From a virus: DNA of 24,082 bases. Under the pieces are notes generated by a model. The model did no database searches. It was not told where the DNA came from and saw only the letters and a program-made list of their open reading frames with translations. The stretch lies in the IMG/VR virus record IMGVR_UViG_3300035681_000768, positions 1 through 24,082 of that record; one strand, 5' to 3'. A program made the position numbers and the translations under genes. Positions 1 to 6,487 of this stretch are shown in pieces; position 1 is the stretch's first letter, and each line of letters opens with the position of its first letter.

Positions 1-85
1 CCTTGGGAGCTGAGCCGCATCCGGTCAACGCCAAGACACAAGCCAACAGAAATGTGGGCATCACCGCGATAGCAAGAGCTCGCAT
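1..85 (-). CDS. Lipoprotein, N-terminal part only (cut by window edge)
   Basis: The gene starts with ATG at 85-83, overlapping the TAA stop of the preceding lipoprotein by one base (TAATG), and runs off the window. The 28 visible residues form a lipoprotein signal: a hydrophobic stretch (residues about 3-21) followed by the lipobox L-T-G-C with Cys23, then GSAPK. The mature protein would therefore be lipid-anchored. It is the second lipoprotein in a row after a cell-wall hydrolase and a small membrane protein, so a role in lysis, egress or the outer membrane is possible. The start after the lipobox loosely recalls CsgG-type lipoproteins, but too little is visible to assign a family. Confidence 0.7.
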   Translation of the reverse strand, partial: MRALAIAVMPTFLLACVLALTGCGSAPK

Positions 86-564
86 TATTGTGCCCTTGCT
101 TGCTTGGCTTCGGCGATCAACTGCTCAAATACGTCTTTCTTCATTTCAAGACGAGCATAAGTGTAATGACGTCCGTTCATGGTAAAATGACCTTTTTCGG
201 TTTTTACATGTTTGCGGATAGCAGTATCTGTGACTTTGTAAGAAATCATAGTGCGAGTAGTTTTCTTGTCATTAACAATGTCAATCACAGTTTCAGAATT
301 TACAGAACCGTTGATGCGTTTTGCAAAGTTGTTCATGGCAATGGCATCCATCTGTTCTTCTGCTGCCTGTGCGTGAATCGATTCACCTGCACCGCAGGCA
401 TAGACCATGTCTTCTTTCCACCAGAACCAACCCTTGACGCCTTCTTGAGCGCAGTCTTGATACCAACTAGGTTGCGCATAGGTCTTGCGATCTGGGATAT
501 CTTTCATTGAAGAACACCCTGTAACGGCTGCTGCCAATAAGCCTACTAAAATTGCCTTTTTCAT
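85..564 (-). CDS. Lipoprotein, LPP20-like
   Basis: A 159-residue protein starting at the ATG at 564-562, behind the ribosome site AAAGG. A longer frame to 642 would add 26 residues overlapping the promoter, so it is rejected. Residues 1-16 are a signal peptide (MKK, then a hydrophobic run) and the lipobox V-T-G-C puts the lipidated Cys at 17. The mature part has the pattern seen in LPP20-type lipoproteins: P-x-W-Y near the start, a Y-A-C-G-A-G strand, then an Ala-rich helix (Q-A-A-E-E-Q-M-D-A-I-A) and a beta-rich end. It has its own promoter (598-626) downstream of the membrane-protein gene and is translationally linked to a second lipoprotein. The function is unknown; possible roles are outer-membrane egress, superinfection exclusion or spanin-like activity. 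Confidence 0.75.
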   Translation of the reverse strand: MKKAILVGLLAAAVTGCSSMKDIPDRKTYAQPSWYQDCAQEGVKGWFWWKEDMVYACGAGESIHAQAAEEQMDAIAMNNFAKRINGSVNSETVIDIVNDKKTTRTMISYKVTDTAIRKHVKTEKGHFTMNGRHYTYARLEMKKDVFEQLIAEAKQARAQ

Positions 565-597
565 CGTTTGCCTTTCTGTGTGTGTAACGATAACAAT

Positions 598-626
598 AGT
601 ATAGCACCACAGCCGACCAAAGTCAA
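598..626 (-). promoter_or_regulatory. Sigma70-type promoter for the lipoprotein pair
   Basis: On the minus strand, TTGACT (626-621), a 17-nt spacer and TATACT (603-598). This is one mismatch per hexamer from consensus. It is followed by an ACACACAC stretch and the Shine-Dalgarno of the lipoprotein gene, so transcription would start about 25-30 nt before its ATG. Confidence 0.75.
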
Positions 627-643
627 CCGGGTGCCTTACCAAT

Positions 644-943
644 TTACTTGAAGAAGATCAGGGCCATTAGCACAGCCTGGACAATAAATCCAAATCCAAT
701 AGTGACAATGTTCAACATGTCTTTTTGGATTGTGGCTTTGACGAACAACAGAGTCAATCCTGTCCAAACCAACAACACCAAATCCACACCCGGTAGTTTA
801 TCGGTCAGTCCTGCCATCACTGCCAACATGCTAGGCACCGTGGCGGAGTGCAGAACAATAGCCGCAAGCCAACCAAATGTTTCTGCTGAGATCACAGAGA
901 TTTTGGTTTGAACAAAGGCTTTGACTTGATTGATGTCGATCAT
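644..943 (-). CDS. Small three-helix membrane protein, holin candidate
   Basis: A 99-residue protein. The start chosen is the ATG at 943-941, which overlaps the TGA of the cell-wall hydrolase gene (ATGA) and has AAAGGA at good distance. A longer frame to 1009 would run over that gene. After a short N-terminal amphipathic part (MIDINQVKAFVQTK), three hydrophobic segments are visible at about residues 20-43, 50-68 and 76-98, ending F-F-K. Size, topology and coupling to a SleB-type hydrolase fit a holin or another inner-membrane lysis protein, but no family signature is decisive. It could also be an unrelated conserved phage membrane protein. Confidence 0.7.
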   Translation of the reverse strand: MIDINQVKAFVQTKISVISAETFGWLAAIVLHSATVPSMLAVMAGLTDKLPGVDLVLLVWTGLTLLFVKATIQKDMLNIVTIGFGFIVQAVLMALIFFK

Positions 944-1494
944 ATTTTGATTCCTTTCTGTTTGTAAAAAATGTGCTGTCCGATTTGACCTATTTTGTCT
1001 AACGGCCATCTTGGGTTAACGTAGGTGGCATGATAATACAAAGCATCTTTGAGAATAGACAATCTAAATCCTTCCAAAAGAACTTTTTTAGCGACTTCAT
1101 AGCTTTCATTGTATGCTTCCTTGTTGATTGGTCTGTTTCTATGTACCGAGTCACATGCCCATGAGAATTGACATACAACTTTTTCCATGAATACATTTTT
1201 TTGGTATACTACTCCGCAGACATCGTTGCCAAATTTTCCAGCGGCTACCCGATTCATAGTTACCTGCGCCACTGCTACTTTACCTTCGAAGGGCTCATAC
1301 CCTGCTTCACGATAAATGTTGATGGCCAAACAGTCCAACTGTTTTTCACGTGTTTGTATTGAAACCACGTCCTTGCTGTAGGCACCATTCTGTTGTTTCA
1401 GCTGTTGAAACTTAGCAGTGGTCATGTTAGTAACTAACCATACCACAGCGATCACTCCTAATACATAGGATACTACTTTAAATGATTTTTCCAT
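940..1494 (-). CDS. SleB-type cell-wall hydrolase with N-terminal membrane anchor (endolysin candidate)
   Basis: A 184-residue protein with an excellent ribosome site (AAAGGAGG, 4 nt before the ATG). Residues 7-24 form one hydrophobic segment after a Lys-containing N-terminus, consistent with a signal-anchor. Residues about 50-180 match the Hydrolase_2/SleB family: A-x-N-I-Y-R-E-A-G-Y-E, with likely catalytic Glu63, then G-K-V-A-V-A-Q-V-T-M-N-R-V, and the later Cys-Gly-V-V-Y and C-Q-F-S-W segments. The family cleaves peptidoglycan (lytic transglycosylase or amidase activity has been reported). A non-cleaved N-terminal helix suggests a signal-anchor-release style endolysin, or a membrane-tethered virion enzyme. 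The gene overlaps a small membrane protein by 4 nt and has a long structured leader. Confidence 0.85.
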   Translation of the reverse strand: MEKSFKVVSYVLGVIAVVWLVTNMTTAKFQQLKQQNGAYSKDVVSIQTREKQLDCLAINIYREAGYEPFEGKVAVAQVTMNRVAAGKFGNDVCGVVYQKNVFMEKVVCQFSWACDSVHRNRPINKEAYNESYEVAKKVLLEGFRLSILKDALYYHATYVNPRWPLDKIGQIGQHIFYKQKGIKI

Positions 1495-1789
1495 AAGTCC
1501 TCCTTTGACTTGGTGTAATCCAAAATACAGATTACATTACATAAAGGGAGTTAACTTCACGAGGCTCTGAAAGAACCCTACTTTCGTGTAGTTGTCTCCA
1601 TTGGACGCACAATCTCATAACTTGTGTGCCTCTGGCGACCCTTGGCATCCCGAAAATACGGGTTTCTCATTGGCCAAGACCCGCGGAATCGTTTCTGCTT
1701 TTGACATACTTTGATTCAACTATCTTAGTTTCTTTGCGAAACGTTTAATATATATCATACTTTCTTTCTTTCAAGTTGTAAACCGGCGG
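1495..1789 (-). promoter_or_regulatory. Structured 5' leader of the SleB hydrolase gene
   Basis: This 295-nt stretch has no convincing gene. Read on the minus strand it holds several perfect or near-perfect helices: GTTTC/GAAAC near 1740-1726; CTTGGC (1678-1673) with GCCAAG (1646-1641), enclosing CCCG (1662-1659) with CGGG (1652-1649); GCACA (1629-1625) with TGTGC (1611-1607); CTAC/GTAG near 1585-1572; and TGTAATC (1536-1530) with GATTACA (1520-1514), just ahead of the ribosome site. This density of stems suggests a regulated leader or a small RNA. No known riboswitch class is recognised. Confidence 0.45.
1747..1774 (-). promoter_or_regulatory. Possible sigma70-type promoter for the leader and SleB gene
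   Basis: Minus-strand TTGAAA (1774-1769), a 16-nt spacer and TATATT (1752-1747), each one base from consensus. The transcript would begin near 1740 and carry a leader of about 245 nt into the cell-wall hydrolase gene. Confidence 0.45.
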
Positions 1790-2185
1790 TTATCGACGCA
1801 TTTTGGAGATATCTACAGCTTCTTCATCACTAAACACCGGAACGGCATTGCTCTTGTGCATTGTGGCAATGCCTTTGACTTTGGTTCCTGTGTAGATTGG
1901 ACTGGCTTTCAACACAGCGTTACCACCGGTATCTACACTTTTAATGTGTGCTGTGGTATTACGGCCTTCTGGAATTTTCAAACTGTATGAACTGCTCAAA
2001 CTAGGAGCACTCAATCCACGAGTTCGTTTCTTTTCTTCGGCCTCTATGCCCCATTTTTTCTGCAATTCTTTCCAAGATTCATCCAATTCACGAGTTTTGC
2101 GGGCATGATCTGCAGAAGCAAATTTCTTCTTGCCTTTTTTCTTGCCTGTGGTTGACAGCCACGGACCTTCTAAATGCATGCTCAA
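1790..2185 (-). CDS. Conserved phage protein of unknown function
   Basis: A 131-residue basic protein from a TTG start (2185-2183) that sits 7 nt behind AGGAG. The alternative ATG two codons in (2179) gives MHLEGPW, which is how I remember relatives starting, but its ribosome-site distance (13 nt) is poorer. The N-terminus has a Lys-rich patch (GKKKGKKKFAS), then a helical Arg/Lys/Glu segment (ADHARKTRELDESWKELQKKWG, in pieces), and the protein ends DISKMRR. The pattern is familiar from uncultured aquatic tailed phages; no function is known to me. A consensus promoter stands directly upstream. Confidence 0.75.
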   Translation of the reverse strand: MSMHLEGPWLSTTGKKKGKKKFASADHARKTRELDESWKELQKKWGIEAEEKKRTRGLSAPSLSSSYSLKIPEGRNTTAHIKSVDTGGNAVLKASPIYTGTKVKGIATMHKSNAVPVFSDEEAVDISKMRR

Positions 2186-2216
2186 AATAGAACTCCTAAA
2201 AATTTACTGTAGTCTT

Positions 2217-2245
2217 ATTATAACGTCTTTGTCAGTGTTTGTCAA
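2217..2245 (-). promoter_or_regulatory. Consensus sigma70 promoter
   Basis: Minus-strand TTGACA (2245-2240), exactly 17 nt, then TATAAT (2222-2217): a perfect match in both hexamers and the spacing. It overlaps the last codons of the epimerase gene and drives the 131-residue protein, with a leader of about 25 nt containing AGGAG. Confidence 0.9.
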
Positions 2246-3200
2246 TGCCAAAATAGGGGTCGTTTTTCAACCAGTTATAATAGATTTCAAATCCTTGATC
2301 TACATCCACTTTTGGATTAAATCCAAAATCATTTCGAGCCTTGGTAACATCTAGTGCTCCGCGACTAGGAAAGTCTGCATCTTTATCTCGAACTTCGATA
2401 CTGCCGCGCCCTGCTAATTTAACAGCAAGCTCAGCAGCACTTAATAAAGTCTTGCTATGACTCTTTGTAATATTGTATGTGTTATTTGCTGCCTTGTCTG
2501 AAAGTGTGGCAGCAACAAATCCGTCAGCAGCGTCATCAACATAGGTAAAGTCTAAGGTTTCATTTCTGCCATTTACCTTAAGTGTTTCACCACGCATGGC
2601 AGTAAGCAAAAATTTCGAAATAACACGATCCTCCACATCTAATGGACCATATACTGCACTTGGTCTTAGAATGGTATGCTCGATACCATGTTTGCGTGTG
2701 TAATCTTTGACTAACCATTCACCGGCAAGTTTAAGAATACCGTATTGACCCTGAGGGCGGCACTCTGCATCTTCTGTGACATAATCTTCAAAGTCACCAT
2801 AGACCATACTACTGCTAGCATAGGTAAATCTGCGAACACCGTGTTCTACTGCTTTTTCTAATAGCATTAATAGTCCAGTGCTCATTACTGTGCTTCCCCA
2901 CGTAGGATTGGCATTGACTACTTTTTGTCTAGGAAATGATGCAAGATGGATAATTGCTTCAATGTTGTGTTTAGGTAATAGCCAATCAAACATACTACCT
3001 TCAAGAATATCATTCACATGAATCTCAGAATGTTTAATAAACTTTCTTCGTTCTATCATTAAATGATCAAGCTCTTCTTGAGGAATGATTCCATAGTTAG
3101 TCATAACATCATAGACAACCACAGTGTGTCCTTGATCCTCTAACTTTCTAACAATATTATGCCCAATGAGGCCCATACCACCGGTTACTAGAATATTCAT
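2232..3200 (-). CDS. NAD(P)-dependent sugar epimerase/dehydratase (extended SDR)
   Basis: A 322-residue protein, the usual length for extended short-chain dehydrogenases acting on nucleotide sugars. The Rossmann motif GGMGLIG (Gly7, Gly10, Gly13) follows a beta strand at the very N-terminus. The acidic strand end V-V-V-Y-D-V lies at about 27-32, the catalytic Ser is in Y-A-S-S-S-M-V-Y-G (about 128-135), and the YxxxK pair is Tyr153/Lys157. It probably converts a nucleotide-activated hexose for glycan synthesis; the substrate cannot be read from sequence. Its start overlaps the stop of the SGNH hydrolase gene by 4 nt. With the glycosyltransferase and metallophosphatase upstream it suggests surface glycan modification. 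Confidence 0.88.
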   Translation of the reverse strand: MNILVTGGMGLIGHNIVRKLEDQGHTVVVYDVMTNYGIIPQEELDHLMIERRKFIKHSEIHVNDILEGSMFDWLLPKHNIEAIIHLASFPRQKVVNANPTWGSTVMSTGLLMLLEKAVEHGVRRFTYASSSMVYGDFEDYVTEDAECRPQGQYGILKLAGEWLVKDYTRKHGIEHTILRPSAVYGPLDVEDRVISKFLLTAMRGETLKVNGRNETLDFTYVDDAADGFVAATLSDKAANNTYNITKSHSKTLLSAAELAVKLAGRGSIEVRDKDADFPSRGALDVTKARNDFGFNPKVDVDQGFEIYYNWLKNDPYFGIDKH

Positions 3201-3607
3201 TTTGTTTGATTAGAAATAGTTTTATACCCCTTGCCGGTAGGGTGTATGCGATCCGGGCTTAGATCGTGGGTGCGAGTTTCGATAACACGATCATGATACT
3301 TGTTGGCCACAGCCCAAACTGCCTTGCGTTTTTCTTCTTTGATAGCCGGCAAGATCCAATAAACACGATCTGCTTGAACCAATTGACGCAGGGTGTCCAA
3401 TTCTTCAAAGGTGTTTATCTTTTCAGTATCGTTTGATCCTAGGCTGATAATAACGTGTTTGGCCTGTGTATCACCTTTGGTGTGTAACAGATACCGGTTC
3501 ACATAGTCATAGCTGTTGATACCACTCTTGGCATGAGTAACACATTCGGTACGAACCTGTCCCACACCTACTGCAAGGCTGTCGCCTAGAATCAAACATT
3601 CCAACAT
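3197..3607 (-). CDS. SGNH/GDSL-family hydrolase
   Basis: A 136-residue protein from the ATG at 3607-3605, with GGAAAA in front. An ATG at 3631 is in frame but lies right after the -10 element with no ribosome site. The family's blocks are visible: block I with G-D-S-L at about residues 8-11 (nucleophile Ser), block III G-S-N-D (about 59-62), and block V S-P-D-R-I-H-P-T-G with the Asp/His pair near residues 119-122. It is short for the family but holds all catalytic elements. SGNH enzymes remove acetyl or acyl esters from carbohydrates or lipids, so with the adjacent epimerase a glycan esterase role is reasonable. A promoter lies directly upstream. Confidence 0.82.
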   Translation of the reverse strand: MLECLILGDSLAVGVGQVRTECVTHAKSGINSYDYVNRYLLHTKGDTQAKHVIISLGSNDTEKINTFEELDTLRQLVQADRVYWILPAIKEEKRKAVWAVANKYHDRVIETRTHDLSPDRIHPTGKGYKTISNQTK

Positions 3608-3638
3608 AAGTTTTCCAAAAATGTTAATCATAAAATAT

Positions 3639-3666
3639 ATTATAACATACTTAATACATATGTCAA
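3639..3666 (-). promoter_or_regulatory. Sigma70-type promoter for SGNH hydrolase and epimerase
   Basis: Minus-strand TTGACA (3666-3661), a 16-nt spacer and TATAAT (3644-3639). It follows a UUCG-loop terminator hairpin with no gap; the -35 box overlaps the terminator's T-rich tail. Confidence 0.85.
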
Positions 3667-3689
3667 GAGAAAGCCCACCGAAGTGGGCT
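3664..3689 (-). terminator. Rho-independent terminator, UUCG loop
   Basis: On the minus strand AGCCCAC, loop TTCG, GTGGGCT (3689-3672), followed by a short T-rich tail TTTCTCTT. It ends the operon of the GHKL ATPase and the two small paralogous proteins. The tail is weaker than that of its relative at 10405-10429. Confidence 0.8.
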
Positions 3690-3700
3690 ATTCTGTTAGT

Positions 3701-3716
3701 TTACAAGGTATAACTA
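3701..3716 (-). repeat. 16-nt repeat also found in the tmRNA tail (copy 1)
   Basis: The block TAGTTATACCTTGTAA (minus strand) is identical to 10458-10443, and in both places a UUCG-loop terminator follows within about 12-20 nt. Here it contains the TAG stop of the 74-residue protein gene. Confidence 0.75.
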
Positions 3717-3938
3717 TCCCAGACTGTTATTTTTAACATCCATGGTCATTTGTTTAACCAATCGATATATCATTTCCTTGTGATACTCTGTGGCAAGATA
3801 GTCGCCTTGGCTTTCACCCGACTCGTATCCGTACTTGTATGCCGGAGTATCGATATACTGATTGCGTTCATCCATGCTGTTTAGTATTTCTCGTATTTTA
3901 GATGATTCTGGTTTTTTCTCTTTTATTGCTTTTGTCAT
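3714..3938 (-). CDS. Small phage protein, paralogue of its upstream neighbour
   Basis: A 74-residue protein with ribosome site GGAG before the ATG at 3938-3936. It is highly charged and has no membrane segment. It aligns with the 68-residue protein encoded 2 nt upstream: both show K/S-x-(I/L)-R-E-(I/M)-L, then a (M/I)-(D/N)-E segment, then P-x-x-K-x-G-(Y/F)-E-x-G and a Glu/His/Arg-rich helix, which indicates tandem duplication. Here the G-Y-E-S-G-E-S-Q-G-D-Y-L segment lies at about residues 37-48. Its stop codon falls in a 16-nt block shared with the tmRNA tail. Function unknown; it lies in an operon with a GHKL ATPase. Confidence 0.7.
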   Translation of the reverse strand: MTKAIKEKKPESSKIREILNSMDERNQYIDTPAYKYGYESGESQGDYLATEYHKEMIYRLVKQMTMDVKNNSLG

Positions 3939-3940
3939 TG

Positions 3941-4147
3941 TTATTCTCCAAATCTATCTATGCGATAGGTAGCTGCTAATGCCGCAGTCAGCTGTCGGTT
4001 ATGTTCCATGGCTGCTTGATAGCCATCTTCAAAACCTTGTTTCCAAAGCGGGTTAGACATCATTTCTTCATCCGTTTCGTTAATTTCTTTTAACATCTCG
4101 CGTAGTGATTTCCCTTTGCCGGGCCGGCCTGGTCCAAATTGTGTCAT
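3941..4147 (-). CDS. Small phage protein, paralogue of its downstream neighbour
   Basis: A 68-residue protein with a strong ribosome site (AAGGAG, then ACAAT and the ATG at 4147). The N-terminus is Gly/Pro/Lys-rich (FGPGRPGKGK) and the rest appears helical: S-L-R-E-M-L-K-E-I-N, then P-L-W-K-Q-G-F-E-D-G-Y-Q-A-A. The K-Q-G-F-E-D-G core corresponds to K-Y-G-Y-E-S-G in the next gene. It is probably soluble. It starts 9 nt after the stop of the GHKL ATPase gene and ends 2 nt before its paralogue's start, so the three are very likely co-expressed. Function unknown. Confidence 0.7.
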   Translation of the reverse strand: MTQFGPGRPGKGKSLREMLKEINETDEEMMSNPLWKQGFEDGYQAAMEHNRQLTAALAATYRIDRFGE

Positions 4148-4156
4148 ATTGTCTCC

Positions 4157-6109
4157 TTAAACTGTTTCTGGTAATTTGCCGCCGATAGCAACAAATTTAT
4201 TTTCTAAATCAAAAATGTCAACAGTATCGGAACCAATTACTTTATCATCTTGCTTTTTTTGTTTTATTATCGAACGCGACACATCTTCTGAAACTTGTAG
4301 TTCTCGTGCAAAAATATAAGTATCTAAGAAATCACTATTGGTGCTTACACCAAACTCGTCAAAAGTCATTTTTTCTTGTGCAATGCGACTTCTGCAGATC
4401 ATTACCCACAATAAAGAATTTTTTAGAACTTCAGTTTTAGACATTTGTTTAGCTGTTTCAAAATATAGTTCAGGATCTGGGAGTTTAGAAACAGCTTGGG
4501 TTGCAATCTTTTCAATACTTTTATAATTAGGATTATAGATAAGAAGATCTCTGCCGTTATCCCCACCTTTTTCAATTAACCAGCCAAAATTATCTTTAAT
4601 TTGATAAGTTTTAATTTCGTCGTCTGTGGCTTCTCGATATTGAGGAATATCAGGCTGTGTAAACTGAGGATTTTTAAAGTTCTTTTGAACAGCCCTTTTT
4701 ACTCCGGAGCCGGGTTGCGCGGGGTGATTGTTCCCTTGTCCTTGTGTTCTTTTAGAAACAATCCCTTGATTAATAGAAGGTTTTCCAAGTAAGGGACGAT
4801 CAAGATCCATATATTTTGAAAACATATCTCTTAAAACTTCGTCAAGATCCGTTTTAAAATCTTTCTTAGTTTCTTTAGCTTTTTCTTTGTACCACTCAGG
4901 CATGTTTGCTTGAATCATACGAAGATTCTCGTCACTGTCAAACGCTAATTCTCCAGTTTCTTTTTGCAAGGTCACACGGTACTTGTCTGTAATTACAGCA
5001 CGATCTGGCAATTCTACAAAAATACGGAAATGACTAAATTTATCTTGTATCCCTAATCTAAAGGCAATAGTTTTCCAATTTCGGTGAGTATTAACCTGGG
5101 TATCGTATATTTCGTCTCGCCACACAAATCCACTAAATGCAGTAGTCCAACTTGGACCATTTAAAAAATTATTAGACGCAGGATCGTCCGATCTTTCATA
5201 TCCAGCTCCGATCGGAGCATCGTAGAAGTAATGTATCTTAATACCATCTACAGTTTCTACAGTTTCTAATCGAGGATCCTCGCCTCCAAACACAGATGCT
5301 CGTTTTGGATTTTGTTGTGCCTTTTCAAAAGCTTCAAGAAATGTTATAAAAGTGCTAGTTGCACCTTTATCTCCCGATTCATTGTTAGCACTTGGGTCAA
5401 TTTTGATTTTAATATTATCAGGTAGTCTAAAATATCGTTTACATAGATTTTCTTTAATGTGTCCTGCATTGACTTTTTTACGTTCTTCACCGTCAGGACC
5501 AAATCCAAAAGTGTTCAAATAAGTATCTTGATTTACCTCTCGACCTAAAATAATAACTTCTGTAAAATCTTGACTAAGGTCGTAATTTCGATCGTTAGAG
5601 TTTTCGTTTATCCAATCTGTACATTCTAAAATCGGATATCCCTGACCATCTTCGGAGTAGGCAACGATATTAAAATCAATACCATTAGTGTACTCTTTGC
5701 CTAACCAAGCAAAGTGTCCCTTTCCCTCTTTATATGTGATAATTAGTAAATCACTCCAGTTAAGCACTGAAGTTTTAATACCGACACCGTAATTTGCATT
5801 AAGGCTGGCGGTTTTTCCGCTGCCGCCAAGTTTAAGTGCTTTTACCAGTTCAGTAGCTGTCATTCCACCTAGGTTAAGCACTGATAATTTATTTTTAAAC
5901 TTATCTAACCCACCTTGATCTATTAATCCGTTAAGATGGAGTTTCCTTATCTTAATTTCTGCCGATTTGATATTTTTGTTGGAAATATAACTTTTGGTAG
6001 CTTCGAGAGCATTTTGAACTGCTTCACGGTACCACATCCACTCTGGATGATCTTTCACTAATAGACTGGTTATAACACCAGAATTGTCTACGCCAATTGT
6101 ATAACTCAT
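4157..6109 (-). CDS. GHKL-type (Bergerat fold) ATPase, phage-encoded
   Basis: A 650-residue protein whose first 120 residues carry Bergerat ATP-binding motifs: the N-box W-Y-R-E-A-V-Q-N-A-L-E-A (Glu29, Asn33), a G1-like box L-N-L-G-G-M-T (79-84), and a G2-like lid G-G-S-G-K-T followed by A-N-Y-G-V-G-I-K-T-S (95-114). Hsp90, MutL, MORC and T4 RIIA share this layout. The G1 box has Asn79 where an Asp normally contacts adenine. The middle (120-420) looks like a transducer-type alpha/beta region, residues about 425-480 are a Gln/Gly/Pro-rich linker, and the C-terminal 170 residues have no recognised family. It overlaps a small membrane protein gene by 4 nt. A role like RIIA or in DNA or protein remodelling is possible but unproven. 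Confidence 0.78.
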   Translation of the reverse strand: MSYTIGVDNSGVITSLLVKDHPEWMWYREAVQNALEATKSYISNKNIKSAEIKIRKLHLNGLIDQGGLDKFKNKLSVLNLGGMTATELVKALKLGGSGKTASLNANYGVGIKTSVLNWSDLLIITYKEGKGHFAWLGKEYTNGIDFNIVAYSEDGQGYPILECTDWINENSNDRNYDLSQDFTEVIILGREVNQDTYLNTFGFGPDGEERKKVNAGHIKENLCKRYFRLPDNIKIKIDPSANNESGDKGATSTFITFLEAFEKAQQNPKRASVFGGEDPRLETVETVDGIKIHYFYDAPIGAGYERSDDPASNNFLNGPSWTTAFSGFVWRDEIYDTQVNTHRNWKTIAFRLGIQDKFSHFRIFVELPDRAVITDKYRVTLQKETGELAFDSDENLRMIQANMPEWYKEKAKETKKDFKTDLDEVLRDMFSKYMDLDRPLLGKPSINQGIVSKRTQGQGNNHPAQPGSGVKRAVQKNFKNPQFTQPDIPQYREATDDEIKTYQIKDNFGWLIEKGGDNGRDLLIYNPNYKSIEKIATQAVSKLPDPELYFETAKQMSKTEVLKNSLLWVMICRSRIAQEKMTFDEFGVSTNSDFLDTYIFARELQVSEDVSRSIIKQKKQDDKVIGSDTVDIFDLENKFVAIGGKLPETV

Positions 6110-6342
6110 TTTAATTTTCCTTGTTTAAGTTTCTTGTACTCTGTTACGCATTGAACTGAGATTAACAAGTATGTTATTATACCTATTGATCTAATCTTAG
6201 ACGCAACAAGTATAATATAACATAGTATACAACAAACTCCAACATAAATACAAGAGTGAGATTTACCAAAATATCGAATATTTTGTTCAAAATAAAAGGC
6301 ACCTAGTGCCTTTGCCAAACTTAATTGGATTAGTCTAACCAT
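6106..6342 (-). CDS. Small Cys-containing membrane protein
   Basis: A 78-residue protein from the ATG at 6342-6340, preceded by GAGG at 4 nt; a TTG four codons earlier is less likely. Hydrophobic stretches at about residues 30-47 (I-Y-V-G-V-C-C-I-L-C-Y-I-I-L) and 53-66 suggest one hairpin or two membrane helices, with a Lys-rich C-terminus (E-Y-K-K-L-K-Q-G-K-L-K). The stop overlaps the start of the GHKL ATPase gene (ATGA), the best argument that it is real and translated with it. Its function is unknown; it could tether the ATPase to the membrane. The 145 nt before its start hold a weak hairpin (CTCGC-ATA-GCGAG) and no clear promoter. Confidence 0.6.
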   Translation of the reverse strand: MVRLIQLSLAKALGAFYFEQNIRYFGKSHSCIYVGVCCILCYIILVASKIRSIGIITYLLISVQCVTEYKKLKQGKLK

Positions 6343-6487
6343 TTTGCCTCGCAAGGCTCACCCCTAAGGTTCTTTACTGGTTTGCATATAGTCGTATACT
6401 CGCTATGCGAGCAAATTACTTAGTCTATTTAGGGTATGAAGTTACTGGTTACGGATTCCAGCGATACCTTTTATCTTGTATCCGATT

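Noticed and set aside
3-510. Plus-strand open frames opposite the lipoprotein genes
   Set aside because: They mirror minus-strand genes with clear lipoprotein signals and ribosome sites, and have neither themselves.
1578-1670. A 30-codon minus-strand frame starting M-R-N-P-Y-F-R-D in the leader before the SleB gene
   Set aside because: No ribosome site, and the same bases form good stems; an overlapping 30-codon frame is equally open. Not enough to call a gene.
6343-6487. A promoter or RNA in the 145-nt gap before the small membrane protein
   Set aside because: Only a 5-bp hairpin and no hexamer pair with acceptable spacing; nothing beyond chance.
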